DNA from: Mikania micrantha
Lineage: Eukaryota; Streptophyta; Magnoliopsida; Asterales; Asteraceae
Assembly: GCA_009363875.1 (NCBI GenBank)
Contig: CM018682.1
Span: forward strand, 53,575,372 to 53,639,371
Length of the DNA: 64,000 nt
Direction: 5' to 3'
Shown piece by piece: positions 44,095 to 55,092 of the stretch (positions within the stretch are counted from its first letter, which is position 1; every line of letters starts with the position of its first letter). Position numbers and translations under genes: made by a program. The notes below the pieces were generated by a model. That model was not told where the DNA came from. It worked only from the letters and a program-made list of their open reading frames with translations, and searched no databases.

Positions 44095-46877
44095 ATCGTA
44101 TCATAACCCTTCCTAGTTTTAGGAAGTTTAGTAATCAAATCCATCGTGATATGCTCCCATTTCCACAACGGGATTTCCAACGGTTGTAACTTACCATATG
44201 GTTTTTGATGCTCAGCTTTTACCTGCATACAAGTCAAACATTTCTCTACATGCTTAACCACATCTCGCTTCATACCAGGCCACCAATAGTTTACCCGAAG
44301 GTCGCGATACATTTTAGTAGCTCCTGGATGAATTGAGTATTTAGACTTGTGTGCTTCCTCCAATAGTGCAGACTTAAGTGGACAAGTGGGAGGTATCCAC
44401 ACTCGACCCAATCTAGTTTTTAAACCACGATTGTCTTCATCTAGATTATACGCTTGCCCTTTTATTCTATCTCGTTTCCAATTTTCTTCTTTTAAAGCTT
44501 CCTTTTGTGCCTCCTTAATCTGCTCAATTATTCTGGAAGTAATTACAAGCTTCATGACTTTCACTTTGATTGGTTCACACTCTTCTTTTCTACTCAAGGC
44601 ATCTGCCACCACATTCGCTTTACCCGGATGATAAAGGATTTCACAATCATAATCCTTGAGCAATTCCAGCCATCGTCTTTGCCTCATATTTAATTCCTTC
44701 TGTGTGAAGAAATATTTCAAACTCTTATGATCAGTGTAAATAGTACACTTTATACCATAGAGATAATGCCTCCAGATTTTTAAGGCAAACAAGACTGCTG
44801 CAAGTTCCAAATCATGAATTGGATAATTGATCTCGTGGGTTTTTAATTGTCTTGAGGCATAGGCAATTACCTTTCCTATTTGCATTAGAACACAACCCAG
44901 ACCAAGATAAGAAGCATCCAAATACACAACGAAATCATTAGGTCCATCTGGTAACGTCAACACCGGTGCGTGAGTTAATTTTGTCTTTAACTCATTAAAT
45001 GCTTTATCTTGATCTTCACCCCAAACAAATTTAGTATTCTTCCTTGTTAGTTTAGTCAAGGGAGATGCAATCTTGGCAAAGTGTTGAATAAATCTACGAT
45101 AATATCCAGCTAAGCCAAGAAAGCTTCTGATTTCAGTAGGAGTCTTGGGTGGACTCCACTTTGTCACCGCTTGAATTTTAGAAGAATCAACTAAGATGCC
45201 ATCTGCATTAATCACATGTCCAAGAAATTGGACTTCACGTAACCAGAAGGCACATTTAGAAAATTTAGCATACAATTTCTCCGTACGAAGAGTTTCAAGT
45301 ACCTCACGTAAATGACAAGCATGATCGGCTTCATTTTTGGAATAGATAAGAATGTCATCTATGAAAACTATGACAGACCTATCCAACATAGGGCGACACA
45401 CGCGGTTCATCAGATCCATGAACGCAGCAGGTGCATTCGTCAACCCAAAAGACATAACTAGAAACTCATAATGACCGTATCGGGTACGAAAGGCTGTTTT
45501 AGGAACATCTTCTTCCTTAACCTTAAGTTGATGATAACCCGAACGAAGATCGATTTTTGAAAACCAAGAAGCCCCTTGTAACTGATCAAACAAATCATCT
45601 ATACGAGGCAAAGGATATTTGTTCTTCACCGTCACCTTATTCAATTCTCGATAATCGATACACATTCGTAGACTCCCATCCTTCTTTTTAACAAAAAGGA
45701 CTGGTGCACCCCACGGTGAGATGCTAGGGCGTATAAATCCCTTGTCGAGAAGGTCTTGCAGTTGAGTCATCAACTCCTGCAATTCAGACGGTGCCAAACG
45801 GTATGGAGCTTTAGCTATAGGCTTAGCTCCTGGAATAAGATCAATCCTAAACTCATCTCTATCAGAAGGAATTCCCGGTAAATCATCCGGGAACATATCA
45901 GGGAATTCTCTAACAATTGGAACATCCTCTAACTTCTGTACCACCTTTTCATTATCAATAACATAAGCTAAGAAGGATTGACCCCCGTGGTTCATATACT
46001 TCATAGCTTTCACTAATGAACACAAAACAACACCACCCCTCTTTTCACCTTGAATAGACACCTCATAGCCACTCGGAGCTATTAATTGTATACTTTTACG
46101 ATCACAAACAATATTGGCTCGATAACTAGATAGCCAATCCATCCCTATAACCACATCAAACTCTCCTAATACCATAGGAATCAAGTCAACACTATAATCC
46201 TCACCCTCGATGGTAAGTTTACAATTTCGATATATATCAAATGCTAAGAAACTTTTAGAATCAGCTACCTCCACTTCCAATGGCACAGATAGCTTTTCTA
46301 AAACGAACGAGGGATGATGCACAAATTTTGCAGATATAAAAGATCTACTAGTTCCAGAATCAAACAATATGTATGCAGATATCGAATTAAGGAGGAAAGT
46401 ACCTGTCACCACATCCGATGTGACTTTGGCTTCCTCTGCCGATATCTGAAAGGCTCTTCCTTTTGGTTTTGGTATTTCGGGCTTTTTCCCTGAACTCTGT
46501 GTCGCAAACGCTCGACCTACACCACTACCCTGACTTGTTCCCTTCAATTCAGGACATTCATCTCTCCTATGTCCGGGTTTGTAACAGTTATAACATAAGC
46601 TAATAGGACTCGTGCACTGAGTAGCAAAATGCCCTGGTTTGCCACATTTATAGCATATGGTGGTTCTAGCACGACATTCCCCCGTATGTAGCTTTCCACA
46701 ATTCGAACAGGGTTTAATGAAACTAGTTTTCTTAAGAGGCTTAACAAACTTCGCCTTCTTTGAAGAACTCACCTCAACAACCGCCTTTCTTTTCTCCCCA
46801 CGATCATCTTGTCTTTTCAACTCCAACTTTCTTTCTATCACACCTAGAAGGTGTGAGGAACTCCCGATACTTAGCAT
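44073..46877 (-). CDS. F gag zinc knuckles, protease, RT, RNase H, integrase N-part
   Basis: A 934-codon open frame. CCHC-type knuckles at residues 57-68, 75-88 and 95-108 (CYKCGKPGHFATQC, CYNCYKPGHRRDEC); protease FDSGTSRSFIS at 172-182; RT with LRMCIDYRELN near 404 and catalytic FIDD at 505-508; RNase H with YLDAS at 651-655, LELAA at 690-694 and YTDHKS at 714-719; integrase HHCC with SIHPGATK near 848 and CLTC at 880-883; first catalytic Asp in TMDLITKLP (912). The true protein begins upstream in the gag frame: residues before about 12 are a frameshift product. Ends at the frameshift near 44095. Confidence 0.93.
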   Translation of the reverse strand: MLSIGSSSHLLGVIERKLELKRQDDRGEKRKAVVEVSSSKKAKFVKPLKKTSFIKPCSNCGKLHTGECRARTTICYKCGKPGHFATQCTSPISLCYNCYKPGHRRDECPELKGTSQGSGVGRAFATQSSGKKPEIPKPKGRAFQISAEEAKVTSDVVTGTFLLNSISAYILFDSGTSRSFISAKFVHHPSFVLEKLSVPLEVEVADSKSFLAFDIYRNCKLTIEGEDYSVDLIPMVLGEFDVVIGMDWLSSYRANIVCDRKSIQLIAPSGYEVSIQGEKRGGVVLCSLVKAMKYMNHGGQSFLAYVIDNEKVVQKLEDVPIVREFPDMFPDDLPGIPSDRDEFRIDLIPGAKPIAKAPYRLAPSELQELMTQLQDLLDKGFIRPSISPWGAPVLFVKKKDGSLRMCIDYRELNKVTVKNKYPLPRIDDLFDQLQGASWFSKIDLRSGYHQLKVKEEDVPKTAFRTRYGHYEFLVMSFGLTNAPAAFMDLMNRVCRPMLDRSVIVFIDDILIYSKNEADHACHLREVLETLRTEKLYAKFSKCAFWLREVQFLGHVINADGILVDSSKIQAVTKWSPPKTPTEIRSFLGLAGYYRRFIQHFAKIASPLTKLTRKNTKFVWGEDQDKAFNELKTKLTHAPVLTLPDGPNDFVVYLDASYLGLGCVLMQIGKVIAYASRQLKTHEINYPIHDLELAAVLFALKIWRHYLYGIKCTIYTDHKSLKYFFTQKELNMRQRRWLELLKDYDCEILYHPGKANVVADALSRKEECEPIKVKVMKLVITSRIIEQIKEAQKEALKEENWKRDRIKGQAYNLDEDNRGLKTRLGRVWIPPTCPLKSALLEEAHKSKYSIHPGATKMYRDLRVNYWWPGMKRDVVKHVEKCLTCMQVKAEHQKPYGKLQPLEIPLWKWEHITMDLITKLPKTRKGYDTIWSSWIG

Positions 46878-47517
46878 TCAGCATGGTATGATATCGGTTG
46901 ATCCACGTCCTTTCCGTCTGAAGCAAATCCGGACAAAACCTTGCTTTATCATAGAAAATAGCAGTGATGGTGTCAATACTCTCCTCCTTTTGCCTCAACT
47001 GTAAAAACTCCTCAGTTATACGATCAATAGCAGCCTGAGGACAAAAGCGTTTCAAGAAGAGTTCTTTGAACTGAGTCCAGTTCAACCCTTTCATACCTTG
47101 TGCACCTCTCTCCTTTCGTAACAGCTCCCACCAATCTTTTGCTCTGTCTTTCAGTTGATTACCAGCAAACATGACTTGATCAGAAGAGTCACAATGACTG
47201 GTTTCAAACGCACTTTCTATATCAGCAATCCACCTCTGACTCATCAAAGGATCCACCTCTCCCTTGAACTCCGCTGGCTTACAAGCCATAAAATCTTTAT
47301 AAGTAACCTTCTTGGAAGGTTGTTCTACCTCAGCCCCAGCTTTGAAATCTGCTAACTCTTCGTGAAGGAAATCTTTCAAAGAGGATTTAATTTCTTCAAT
47401 ATAAGTAGGCAAAGCAGCTTCAAGAGCTCTTGCCACTTCCTCTTTTACCATACGTTGGTTCTCAGTAAGCATTCCCTCCACATGTCCACTCCCACCGAAG
47501 GTATGTTCATCAGCCAT
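46804..47517 (-). CDS. F gag capsid region
   Basis: 237-codon frame from ATG 47517 (MADEHTFGGSGHVEGM). Retrotransposon gag fold region with AKDWWELLRKERG and QFKELFLKRFCPQAA; frameshifted near 46850 into the next frame that carries the zinc knuckles. Start chosen as the first ATG after the leader; acidic N-terminus is usual for this clade. Confidence 0.9.
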   Translation of the reverse strand: MADEHTFGGSGHVEGMLTENQRMVKEEVARALEAALPTYIEEIKSSLKDFLHEELADFKAGAEVEQPSKKVTYKDFMACKPAEFKGEVDPLMSQRWIADIESAFETSHCDSSDQVMFAGNQLKDRAKDWWELLRKERGAQGMKGLNWTQFKELFLKRFCPQAAIDRITEEFLQLRQKEESIDTITAIFYDKARFCPDLLQTERTWINRYHTMLNAKYREFLTPSRCDRKKVGVEKTR

Positions 47518-47988
47518 TAGTGGCTGAAATTGTTTAACTTATATGTTAGTTTTACACACGATGGTATATTCATATAGTTATCACTATATAAAAACTCAAA
47601 TTCTTAGTGATTCTACAATCACTTTTCATGCAACTCTTAACACCTTACCTAATTTCAATGGCCTAAATATAAGATGATCTCCATAAGAACTTGCTCATAC
47701 CATGTTTGCACTAGTAAGTTGGCCAGACGTACTAGTCCATTCATTATATGCCCAATTTCTTACTTCCTTCATTTCATACTCAAGACATTGATTTCGGTTT
47801 CACATAATCACATTTCACATGTAATGATTCACAATACATTTAACAATTATAATACAGGAAATAGATATGCTAACCTCATACATTCGGCTTCATGATCAGG
47901 TCTTTGAATCAAACGGTATGTTTTCATATCAAGAGCACACGAGTTTGAGATCAAGTGTTCGCAACGCACATGATTCACTCAAACCATT
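47518..47988 (-). other. F leader between PBS and gag
   Basis: About 470 bp, AT-rich, without a supported coding frame. Confidence 0.75.
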
Positions 47989-48000
47989 GCTCTGATACCA
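47989..48000 (-). other. F primer-binding site (initiator Met tRNA)
   Basis: Minus-strand TGGTATCAGAGC three bases inside the 5' LTR. Confidence 0.88.
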
Positions 48001-48698
48001 ACTTGTGACACCCAGATCCCACACAGATCATAAGACACTTGTTTAGACACAAAACACGCTGCGGGATTTGGTCCCATAAAAAACTTTTGCAAGGGTTTGT
48101 TTGAAAACTCAATAAATAACCCTTTATAACCTGTCACATTCAAAAACTGACACAAACTTATTTACAACATTCACACATCAACAAAACATAGTAAGTTTAA
48201 GTTACAACCATAACAAAAATAAAAACAACAACATAACGAGTGATTCCGATCCAAAACGTGCCCGATCTGATCGCCCAATGCATATCTATTTTTGACCTGT
48301 AAACATCACATATAAATTCACAATTAGTTCATATGAACTAAGTAAGCAACCCCCAAAGTTCCCAAAACTCATTCTAACACATCCACATACATATCATATG
48401 GATGTTTATCATGTTTAGATCATAATATATCATATCCAAACATCTAATTGCACATAACTCACCATTGTGCATTAATTTCCCTTAACGGGTCATTTTCACA
48501 AATAGGATTATATGATCTATTTTCAACTCCATTACTAGCACCTTTAGTTAATCATCAAATTATATTCATTATTTTGAATCATTCAATTACCCACACTCTA
48601 GTGGGTTTTTATCAATTTAATTCCCGGCTCATCCGGTTATCCACACTCTAGTGGTTTATCACACTATCTACCGACTCATTCGGTTATCCACTCTCTAG

Positions 48699-48703
48699 TG
48701 GTT
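48699..48703. other. Target-site duplication TGGTT of S (left)
   Basis: TGGTT repeats at 52893-52897, directly outside both ends of the solo LTR. Confidence 0.88.
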
Positions 48704-49208
48704 TGTCACACCCCGAGACGGCGGGGTTGGATCGGAGTCCCCGTCGGGCGGAAGGTTCCCGGGGCGTGATATCGTGGGTGATAATCAAGATGATCAGATT
48801 GTTTACATAGCATCAATGTTTAAGAATAACTAAAGCACAATCAATGATAACTAGGATTACAAAGTTAAATTACATCATCAATGTTCTGCAATTTAACTAA
48901 GTAAACCTATCCAAAAGAATAACATGTTTATATCTTGTATATGTACAAGATATCAAAAGTAATATGTATCATCAACAAAAGATGTGCTTCTCAAAAGTCT
49001 ACTAGGTCCTCTATCTGGGCCGCCTAGTATGCAATTCCAAAAGCCTTAGCTTAAACCTGTTCATCACCTGAGAATGCATGTAAGAAAACAAGGTCAACAC
49101 AATGGTTGGTGAGTTCATAAAGTTTATAAGTTTAAAATAGTCTTAACAAACCTCTTTCGGTAAAACCTTAACCTCATTAACTCCACATGTGACATCCAAA
49201 TCGGTATG

Positions 49209-49219
49209 CTTATATATAG
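49209..49219 (-). promoter_or_regulatory. TATA-like element of S LTR
   Basis: Minus-strand CTATATATAAG inside GCCCTATATATAAGCATAC, identical to two copies in the E LTR. Conservation between separate insertions supports a promoter role. Confidence 0.6.
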
Positions 49220-49464
49220 GGCACACCCCTGGGTCGAGCCTAAGACGCCATCCCACCACATACTAATCCGGATATGACACTGTTTTTAATAATAATTAAG
49301 CATTTTACCTACCAATCAACCCATTCCTCATCAAAGCTTTTGTTGTCTGTTTCAAAGTTTACAAGTCTATATTGTTTACAAGTGTTAGTGTCAATGTATG
49401 TTTATCAAGCATCAAGTTTCACACGCAAATAGTTTAGTTGTCCCTAATCCCATACGTGAGTACA

Positions 49465-49925
49465 AGCTCTACACTAGCAGTAGTTTAGCAATTACGTAGC
49501 TCACAGATTAGTTAAGCTTAGTCTAGCAATTACGTGTCTCTTATACAAGATAAAAGCTCTGGTTTACCAGTAGTTTAGCAATTACATATCTCATATATAG
49601 ACACAAGCCATGCATACACAATTAATTCCAGCAATTACATATCTCATATAAGCAGACAAAAGCTCTGGATTACCAGTAGTTTAGCCATTACATGTCTCTT
49701 ATATAGATAATAGCTTAGCATCGCAATGTTTATGTTTAGCAATTACATACCTCATATAAGCAGACAAAAGCTCTGGATTACCAGTAGTTTAGCCATTACA
49801 TGTCTCTTATATAGGTAATAGATTAGTCTCATTACGTTTATGTTTTACATATATCTTAATCCATAGGTACAAGCTCTGGATTACCAGTAGTTTAGCCATT
49901 ACGTAGCCTATGATTAGATATAGGT
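49465..49925 (-). repeat. Five imperfect repeats in S LTR
   Basis: AGCTCT begins units at 49465, 49555, 49661, 49769 and 49872 (spacing 90-108), each with ACCAGTAGTTTAGC(C/A)ATTAC or a variant. Confidence 0.8.
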
Positions 49926-50999
49926 ACCATGTATCATGCGCAAGTAGTAGTTTCATGCATACAATTCAAATGTTCGTACAATGTTTCATCATGAATCCCA
50001 TATGTTTGCATCAAGTCTCAAGTTCATAGTATCAAGTTTCTCAAGTACAAGTATTCAAGTCTCATGTTGAAAGTATAAAGCCTCACAAGTCTAAGCAATA
50101 AAGTCTCATGTTTGAAGTATACAGTCTCACAAGTCTAAGCATTCAAGTCTCATGTTTGATGTATAAAGTCTCACAAGTCTAAGCATTCAAGTCTCATCAA
50201 TCTCCAACAATGTTTAAAGTATAAAGTTTCACGAATATAAGTATCAAGTCTCATGTACATGTTTCAAGTATAAGGCTTTTCAATGATTACTAAGTTTCAC
50301 CAATAAGTTTCAACATAAATATGAAGTTTACGTTTAAAGCATTAAATAACATTCCAATAATTATATGAAAATGTTTAACATGCTTCTCAGTTCGAAGTAA
50401 AACAAATAAGTTTGAAAAGGGACAAATGAGCTCACCTTGTAGCAGTAGGGTTGAATTAGCTTAAAATAAAGAAAACATGCGCTGTTGATTGTTCCTTGAA
50501 TGTTGATTTCACGATCCTGTATTGATTTCATGTGATTGTAATCTTATGAGTATCGATTGTAATTTAGTCATGAACGTATAAACGTGTTAACTCAAGAGTC
50601 GGTTAACACTCAAGAGTCTCGACCCTGAGTCCCCATTCGGCCTTGTTTAGTTCTCAAGTTTGAGTCATCACTCTTGGTTATTGATCTTGTGTCTTCTTGA
50701 AATATTATAATGTTAAAAGAGTTCTCATTATCAAATTTGGTTTGAGTTATAAGTTACCAATCTTTAATTATTTGTAACCTAAATTAGTGTTGTAACTCTA
50801 ATATCATTATAGCCCAATTGTAATTACCTTACAAAATCTCTTGTCATCTTTGTAATTACTCGTGACCATCATAATTTAATAATTCTCTAATCAAATTAAC
50901 CTAATGGACTTTGTTTAATTCTCTAGATAACCAAGTGGCCGAATGGGTGGACTAACCAACTTGAACACCATCTCAACTTGATCTAGGTAATTGGACCAC

Positions 51000-51690
51000 A
51001 TAACCGTCGTGGGCTGTTGGACCAACTCCATTTGGGCCGAGAATGCCCATATTGGGTCGTAATAAGGAACTGGGCCAAAGAAATAGAATTGGGCCGATGT
51101 GTTTTATGCTGGGCCGAGGCTTTGGGCTACTACATGTTTGGGCCAACTCAAATGTGTGTGGGCCGAATATAGGTCTTGGGCTGAAGGGGTGCATGTGGGC
51201 TAAAAATGTTGCTGGGCCAAAGAGAATGCTTTTGGGCCTGTTGTTCGGCCTGCTCGACAAATCAAAAGACAAGTCCCCATGGCAGTGAACCTTGGGGTTG
51301 GCTGATGATTGGTTCGGCTCTACTATACTCTCAAAGGTTTGGTTCTATGCAGCTCGAGTAAGGGTTCGACTGGGTGAGCTTAAACTTCACAGGTTCGGCT
51401 CCCGCAATAAGATTCGTCGTTAGGCTGGTTTGCAAGGTAGAAGGTTCGGTGGTTATATGGTTCGTTAGTGAAAGTTCGTGAGTCCCATGAAGGTTCGCCG
51501 AGAGCAGGAGGGTTCACTGCTAATGGCTGGGTTCGTGGCATCGGGGAAAGGCTCGTCACACAGGTAAGAGGATGGAATGGTTCGGCCGCAGCAGTTGGGT
51601 TCGTTCCTTATGAAAGAGGGTTCGTCTAGCAGTCATGGTTCGCCGAGGTTCATGAGGTCATACATGGTTCGGCCCCATGCACAGCCCCGC
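51000..51690 (-). repeat. Word-rich LTR cassette in S
   Basis: 51000-51260 is built of TGGGCC(G/A)A-type words and 51290-51690 of GGTTCG words, at the same relative place as the cassettes of G and E but with different words. Confidence 0.6.
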
Positions 51691-52563
51691 GAACCTGTCC
51701 CCAGCATCATCATCCTCATCAAGTCGGCGTAGATCTATAGGTCTGTTCTGTTGGCAACCTCCCGTGTAGACTAATTCTCGAAGGTGTAGGGGGTGTATCA
51801 GTGGTCTTAGACCCGGTTAGAACTCAAACCCACACAACACACCACGAAAACCCTAATATCATAGACTTTCACAGCATGTCACCTCAATTTTAGGTGATGA
51901 AAAACTTAGATCCGTTGTACTTTCACGTAGAGCTCGTCAAGGGCTTCGCGTGAGCGCAAAAATCACTCAAATCGGATAAGAAACGAGAAAGTTATGAGAG
52001 ATTGAAGTTTGATAATGGTGGTGAGGTAGGTTAGCTGGAAATTGAGAGAGAGAGAGAGAGGTTGAAGATGAAAAAAAATGAATTAAATGAGTTCATTTAG
52101 GGTTTTTATACCTCGTGTGGTGTTCGGGTCCGTCTCGGTTGCTCGGTTCGCGTTTTCGTCGCGTATCCGGCACGTTACGCGCGTTTTTCGTAAATAAAAT
52201 AAAATGAGTTTATTTTAACAATTCGAATGTTATTAAATTTTAATAATTCTTTTAAATTTCGTTTAATTAATTCATTTGTCAAGTTTCGTCATTTTACGCG
52301 CTTCGTTAATTCGTACGCGATTCTATAAAATAGTTTAATTTAATTTATTTATGATGAGTTTCAAAATTTTAAAATAGGAAATATTTTATTTCCTTAAATT
52401 TATAATCGTTCGTATCGTTATTCGTAATCGTTTCGTCAGATCGCGTCGCCATCGCGCGTATTCGTTCGAATCGTCATTCGAACGAACACGTCGATGGTTT
52501 GGCTTTCTGATTCTTGTTTTCTACTGTTAAGTCATTATTTCAGAACGTTAAACTATCAGAATC

Positions 52564-52591
52564 ATTCGTACAGATCGTCACCTATACGAAT
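52564..52591 (-). promoter_or_regulatory. Conserved 28-bp inverted-repeat module, copy in S
   Basis: ATTCGTA arms around GATCGTCACC, the reverse complement of the G and E modules, same 28-bp length. Confidence 0.5.
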
Positions 52592-52892
52592 AACACGTCG
52601 GTTTAGCATTCTGAAACGACAACCGTTAAGGTTTTGTTTTGTTTATCCTCCCATACGTTTACACCATATAGTATCACATCAAGTATTTATGTTTCAACAC
52701 TATGTTGTCTGACATGTTTTCTGACTGTTAAATCCTAAGACTCCAGTCAGATTCAGACAATCGTTTAATAGTTTCATGTTAATCAAATGCATCAATAGTC
52801 TAAACATAGTTTCACGAAATGTGTACCTGAGTTACTGTACATGTTTACTGTTACGATCACTGTTCCGGCACGCGTCCGGCACTGATGTTACA

Positions 52893-52897
52893 TGGTT
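52893..52897. other. Target-site duplication TGGTT of S (right)
   Basis: Perfect match to 48699-48703. Confidence 0.88.
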
Positions 52898-53399
52898 CAA
52901 TTGATCAATTTTTCCGGCTCATCCGGCTATCCACACTCATGTGGTGTCATGACTCATCTACCGGCTCATCCGGCTAATTTTACGCCATTTATATCACACA
53001 TACAACTCAAGCATAACATTCATACTGAAACTAAAAATGCCTTCTCATAGGTCTTCTAACTCAATTAGTTTCATTAGTCAAGTTATGCACAATCAATATA
53101 TAAATACCAACAATCAAGTAGACTCTTTCTACTACTTATATGCAATGTTATAGTAAGTTGGGTAACTTACTTTGTTCAAATGGTTGGTCACCTCCTACAA
53201 CCTCTTTTCCACTTCTATGACTTATCCCTTGACTTCCACCTCTAACACCTAGTTGCAATTCACATATATATACAACTAGTTTCAATACACACAACACATA
53301 TACATATTGATTCAAACTAATTTGAATCTCAATTATCAATATATAGTGTTTAGAAGTCAAGTTACTACTTATAATCACATGTTTATGTTAAAAAAAAAC

Positions 53400-53790
53400 A
53401 TTGACTTTCAAATTTCAATTTTGTGCAGCAACTTTTTGAGTTGCTGCTGTAATCAACACTTTTGACACATTTACAATCTGTTTTAGCTCTTCATGTTCAA
53501 AGATTGTTTGTAGTAGACTCTTAGACCTTTCCAGGCATATAAAATACGCCTCAAACGGATACACGGTTGATTTTATACACAATTTACAAAATCAGACCTG
53601 CACCTTCATTTTTTTCCAATTCAGCTTGCTGAATTTTCCATGTTGCTGCTGTAATTGCCATTTTAACCCATCTTAAGTTTGTTTTCAGCTTTTCATGTCT
53701 AAAGATGGATTGTAGCCCTATCAAATAGCTTTTCAACCATATAAGGCTCATTTTCTAATGATTTTTCTATGATTTTATACGAATTTTTGA
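53400..53790. repeat. Diverged tandem duplication in F LTR
   Basis: ttgctgctgtaat occurs at 53441 and 53643, each followed by related text (gttttagctcttcatg, gttttcagcttttcatg, then caaagattg or taaagatgg). Period about 202 bp, well diverged, so older than the insertion. Confidence 0.65.
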
Positions 53791-54513
53791 ATAACAGTAC
53801 AGAAACATATATTTTTTTTTTTATTCAGCATCTAATTCTCTTTTGGTTCAAGCATTTCACCAAGCATCTTATGTGCATAACTTATAGACATGTTTATTCA
53901 GCATGTTTATTTACTAATCAACCCCATTCATGGTTCATTAACATCAAAGTTCATAACTTTATGCAATCACACACAATAACTAGTAGTTTGATTGTCTCAA
54001 ACACTTAATAAGCATCTATTCATGGTTTCTAACCTATTTAAACAACCAATTTCAAGATTAGAAACAAACCCTAACTTTGTTCATCTCAAGAACTTCTAAT
54101 CAACATCAATTAAGAGATTAAAAGTTACTTACAAGATGTTAGAATCACTAGTAGATGGGTTTAGAAGCTTCAATATCGAATTTACACCATGAAATCAATG
54201 GATTTAGATGCTAGCTTTTGAGAACTCCTCTTCTTCTCTTCTCTGGGTCGTAGAACACACACACACACATGAATTTTCTGAATTTTGACCAAGTCAAGGG
54301 TCTTATCTCCCTTATTAACCCATTTTGCCATTTTGGCAAGTTTAGCCCTTCAAACTTTAAACTAGTTAACTTATTTAACCAACCTAATCAAGTTAGTTAC
54401 TAGTTAACTATAATACCCAAATGTTATTATATTATTATCACAACATAATTTAAAATATCATAACATTTATTTATTGACACATACGTGACCGTTAAAACTG
54501 GTCGTTACACTTA

Positions 54514-54526
54514 GGCTCTGATACCA
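54514..54526 (-). other. D primer-binding site (initiator Met tRNA)
   Basis: Minus-strand TGGTATCAGAGCC two bases inside D's 5' LTR. F is inserted about four bases beyond it. Confidence 0.9.
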
Positions 54527-54528
54527 CT

Positions 54529-54912
54529 TGTAGGTCTCAAACCGGATCAAGAACGTAGCTTTATAACCCAAATCATCATCAATCGACTCTAACAAGTGCG
54601 GAATCCATGCTAGAATCAAGAAAACAAGTAGAAAAATGAAATCTTTGTATTAAATACTGAAGTTCGAGTGCAGATGCCTCAATACGTCTATAGAGCAAAT
54701 GCCTCGGGATTCCAACCTAAGCTAGTACAAAATACGTTTATTTATACTAATCTAGCTGTACTCGAAATATAACACAAAAATATTTCGAATACTCGAACAC
54801 TTGGTGTATTCGAAATATCTGTACACGAAATTAACAAAAACTATCAAAATTCTGGACTTTAACTCTTCCAATGTTTGACTTTGTTAGTCTTCATCGTGTA
54901 GTGGGCTCTACA
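54529..54912 (-). repeat. D 5' LTR
   Basis: 384 bp, colinear with 8477-8860, about 21 differences. The TATA-like site is TATAAATAA here (54738-54746). Confidence 0.93.
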
Positions 54913-54917
54913 CAAAA
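54913..54917. other. Target-site duplication CAAAA of D (right)
   Basis: Perfect match to 8472-8476. Confidence 0.9.
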
Positions 54918-55064
54918 AATTGGTTTAACAGTCAGGAATTTATCTAACAACACAGAACCATCACGTGATTGTTAGTTAGGACTTTATTATGTATAAACGT
55001 ATGTGAGATTGTACAGAACAAAATAACAACGGATGTCGTTACGTGAATGCTAAATTGACGGATT

Positions 55065-55092
55065 ATTCGTATAGGTGACGATCTGTACGAAT
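55065..55092 (+). promoter_or_regulatory. Conserved 28-bp inverted-repeat module, copy in E
   Basis: Same as the G copy. A second module with perfect 8-bp arms GTATTCGT and ACGAATAC lies at 55164-55195, also around GTGACGATTC. Confidence 0.5.

Larger units (their letters stand above)
48704..52892 (-). mobile_element. Solo LTR S (E-family gypsy), 4,189 bp
   Basis: Plus-strand ends TGTCACACCCCGAG...GATGTTACA; reversed it starts TGTAACATCAGTGCCG like E. No PBS, PPT or coding sequence, and perfect 5-bp target duplications: the usual product of LTR-LTR recombination. Conserved TATA-like CTATATATAAG (minus) at 49209-49219; 90-108-bp repeats at 49465-49920; word cassette at 51000-51690; (GA)n at 52045-52061. 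Confidence 0.92.
42885..54509 (-). mobile_element. Gypsy element F (Tekay-type chromovirus), nearly intact
   Basis: Minus strand. 5' LTR 48004-54509 interrupted by solo LTR S (2,312 bp of own sequence), PBS 47989-48000, gag, PR, RT, RNase H, INT, chromodomain, PPT 43066-43076, and only the terminal 177 bp of the 3' LTR (42885-43061). LTR ends TGTAACGACC...GTGTCACA in sense. The 177 bp differ from the 5' LTR at about 2 sites. Inserted just inside the PBS of D (sequence CTTAG abuts at 54510); the far flank is deleted. Confidence 0.9.
48004..54509 (-). repeat. F 5' LTR, split by solo LTR S
   Basis: Own sequence 48004-48703 and 52898-54509 (2,312 bp). Copies of CCGGCTCATCCGG(T/C)TATCCAC with CTCTAGTGG lie on both sides of S, an internal short repeat. 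53400-53790 holds a diverged tandem duplication. An (AC)n run is at 54250-54270. Confidence 0.87.
8477..54912 (-). mobile_element. Copia element D, hosting B, C, F, G and S
   Basis: Minus-strand Sirevirus-like copia element with 384-bp LTRs at 8477-8860 and 54529-54912, TG...CA ends and perfect CAAAA target duplications. PBS at 54514-54526, PPT at 8861-8870. Its own sequence survives in pieces: extra ORF end (8883-9046), extra ORF start (about 17336-18206), spacer (18207-20249), RNase H/RT/INT end (20250-22537), INT/PR/gag (36537-40326), and PBS. C, B, G and F occupy the gaps. That gag/pol belongs to these LTRs is supported by the TCGAA-type words common to the LTRs and the 18280-18905 spacer and by the extra ORF ending beside the PPT. 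Confidence 0.88.

Noticed and set aside
44347..44693. Plus-strand frames in the F pol region
   Set aside because: Antisense shadows of RNase H and integrase, which have full catalytic motifs on the minus strand.
48004..54509. Separate gypsy element between 48704 and 52892 with its own genes
   Set aside because: No PBS, PPT or coding sequence inside and matching TGGTT flanks: it is a solo LTR.
54510..54528. Possible tRNA gene fragment
   Set aside because: Only the 3'-end complement of initiator tRNA is present, next to an LTR: a primer-binding site. The same holds at 35952, 47989 and 58879.
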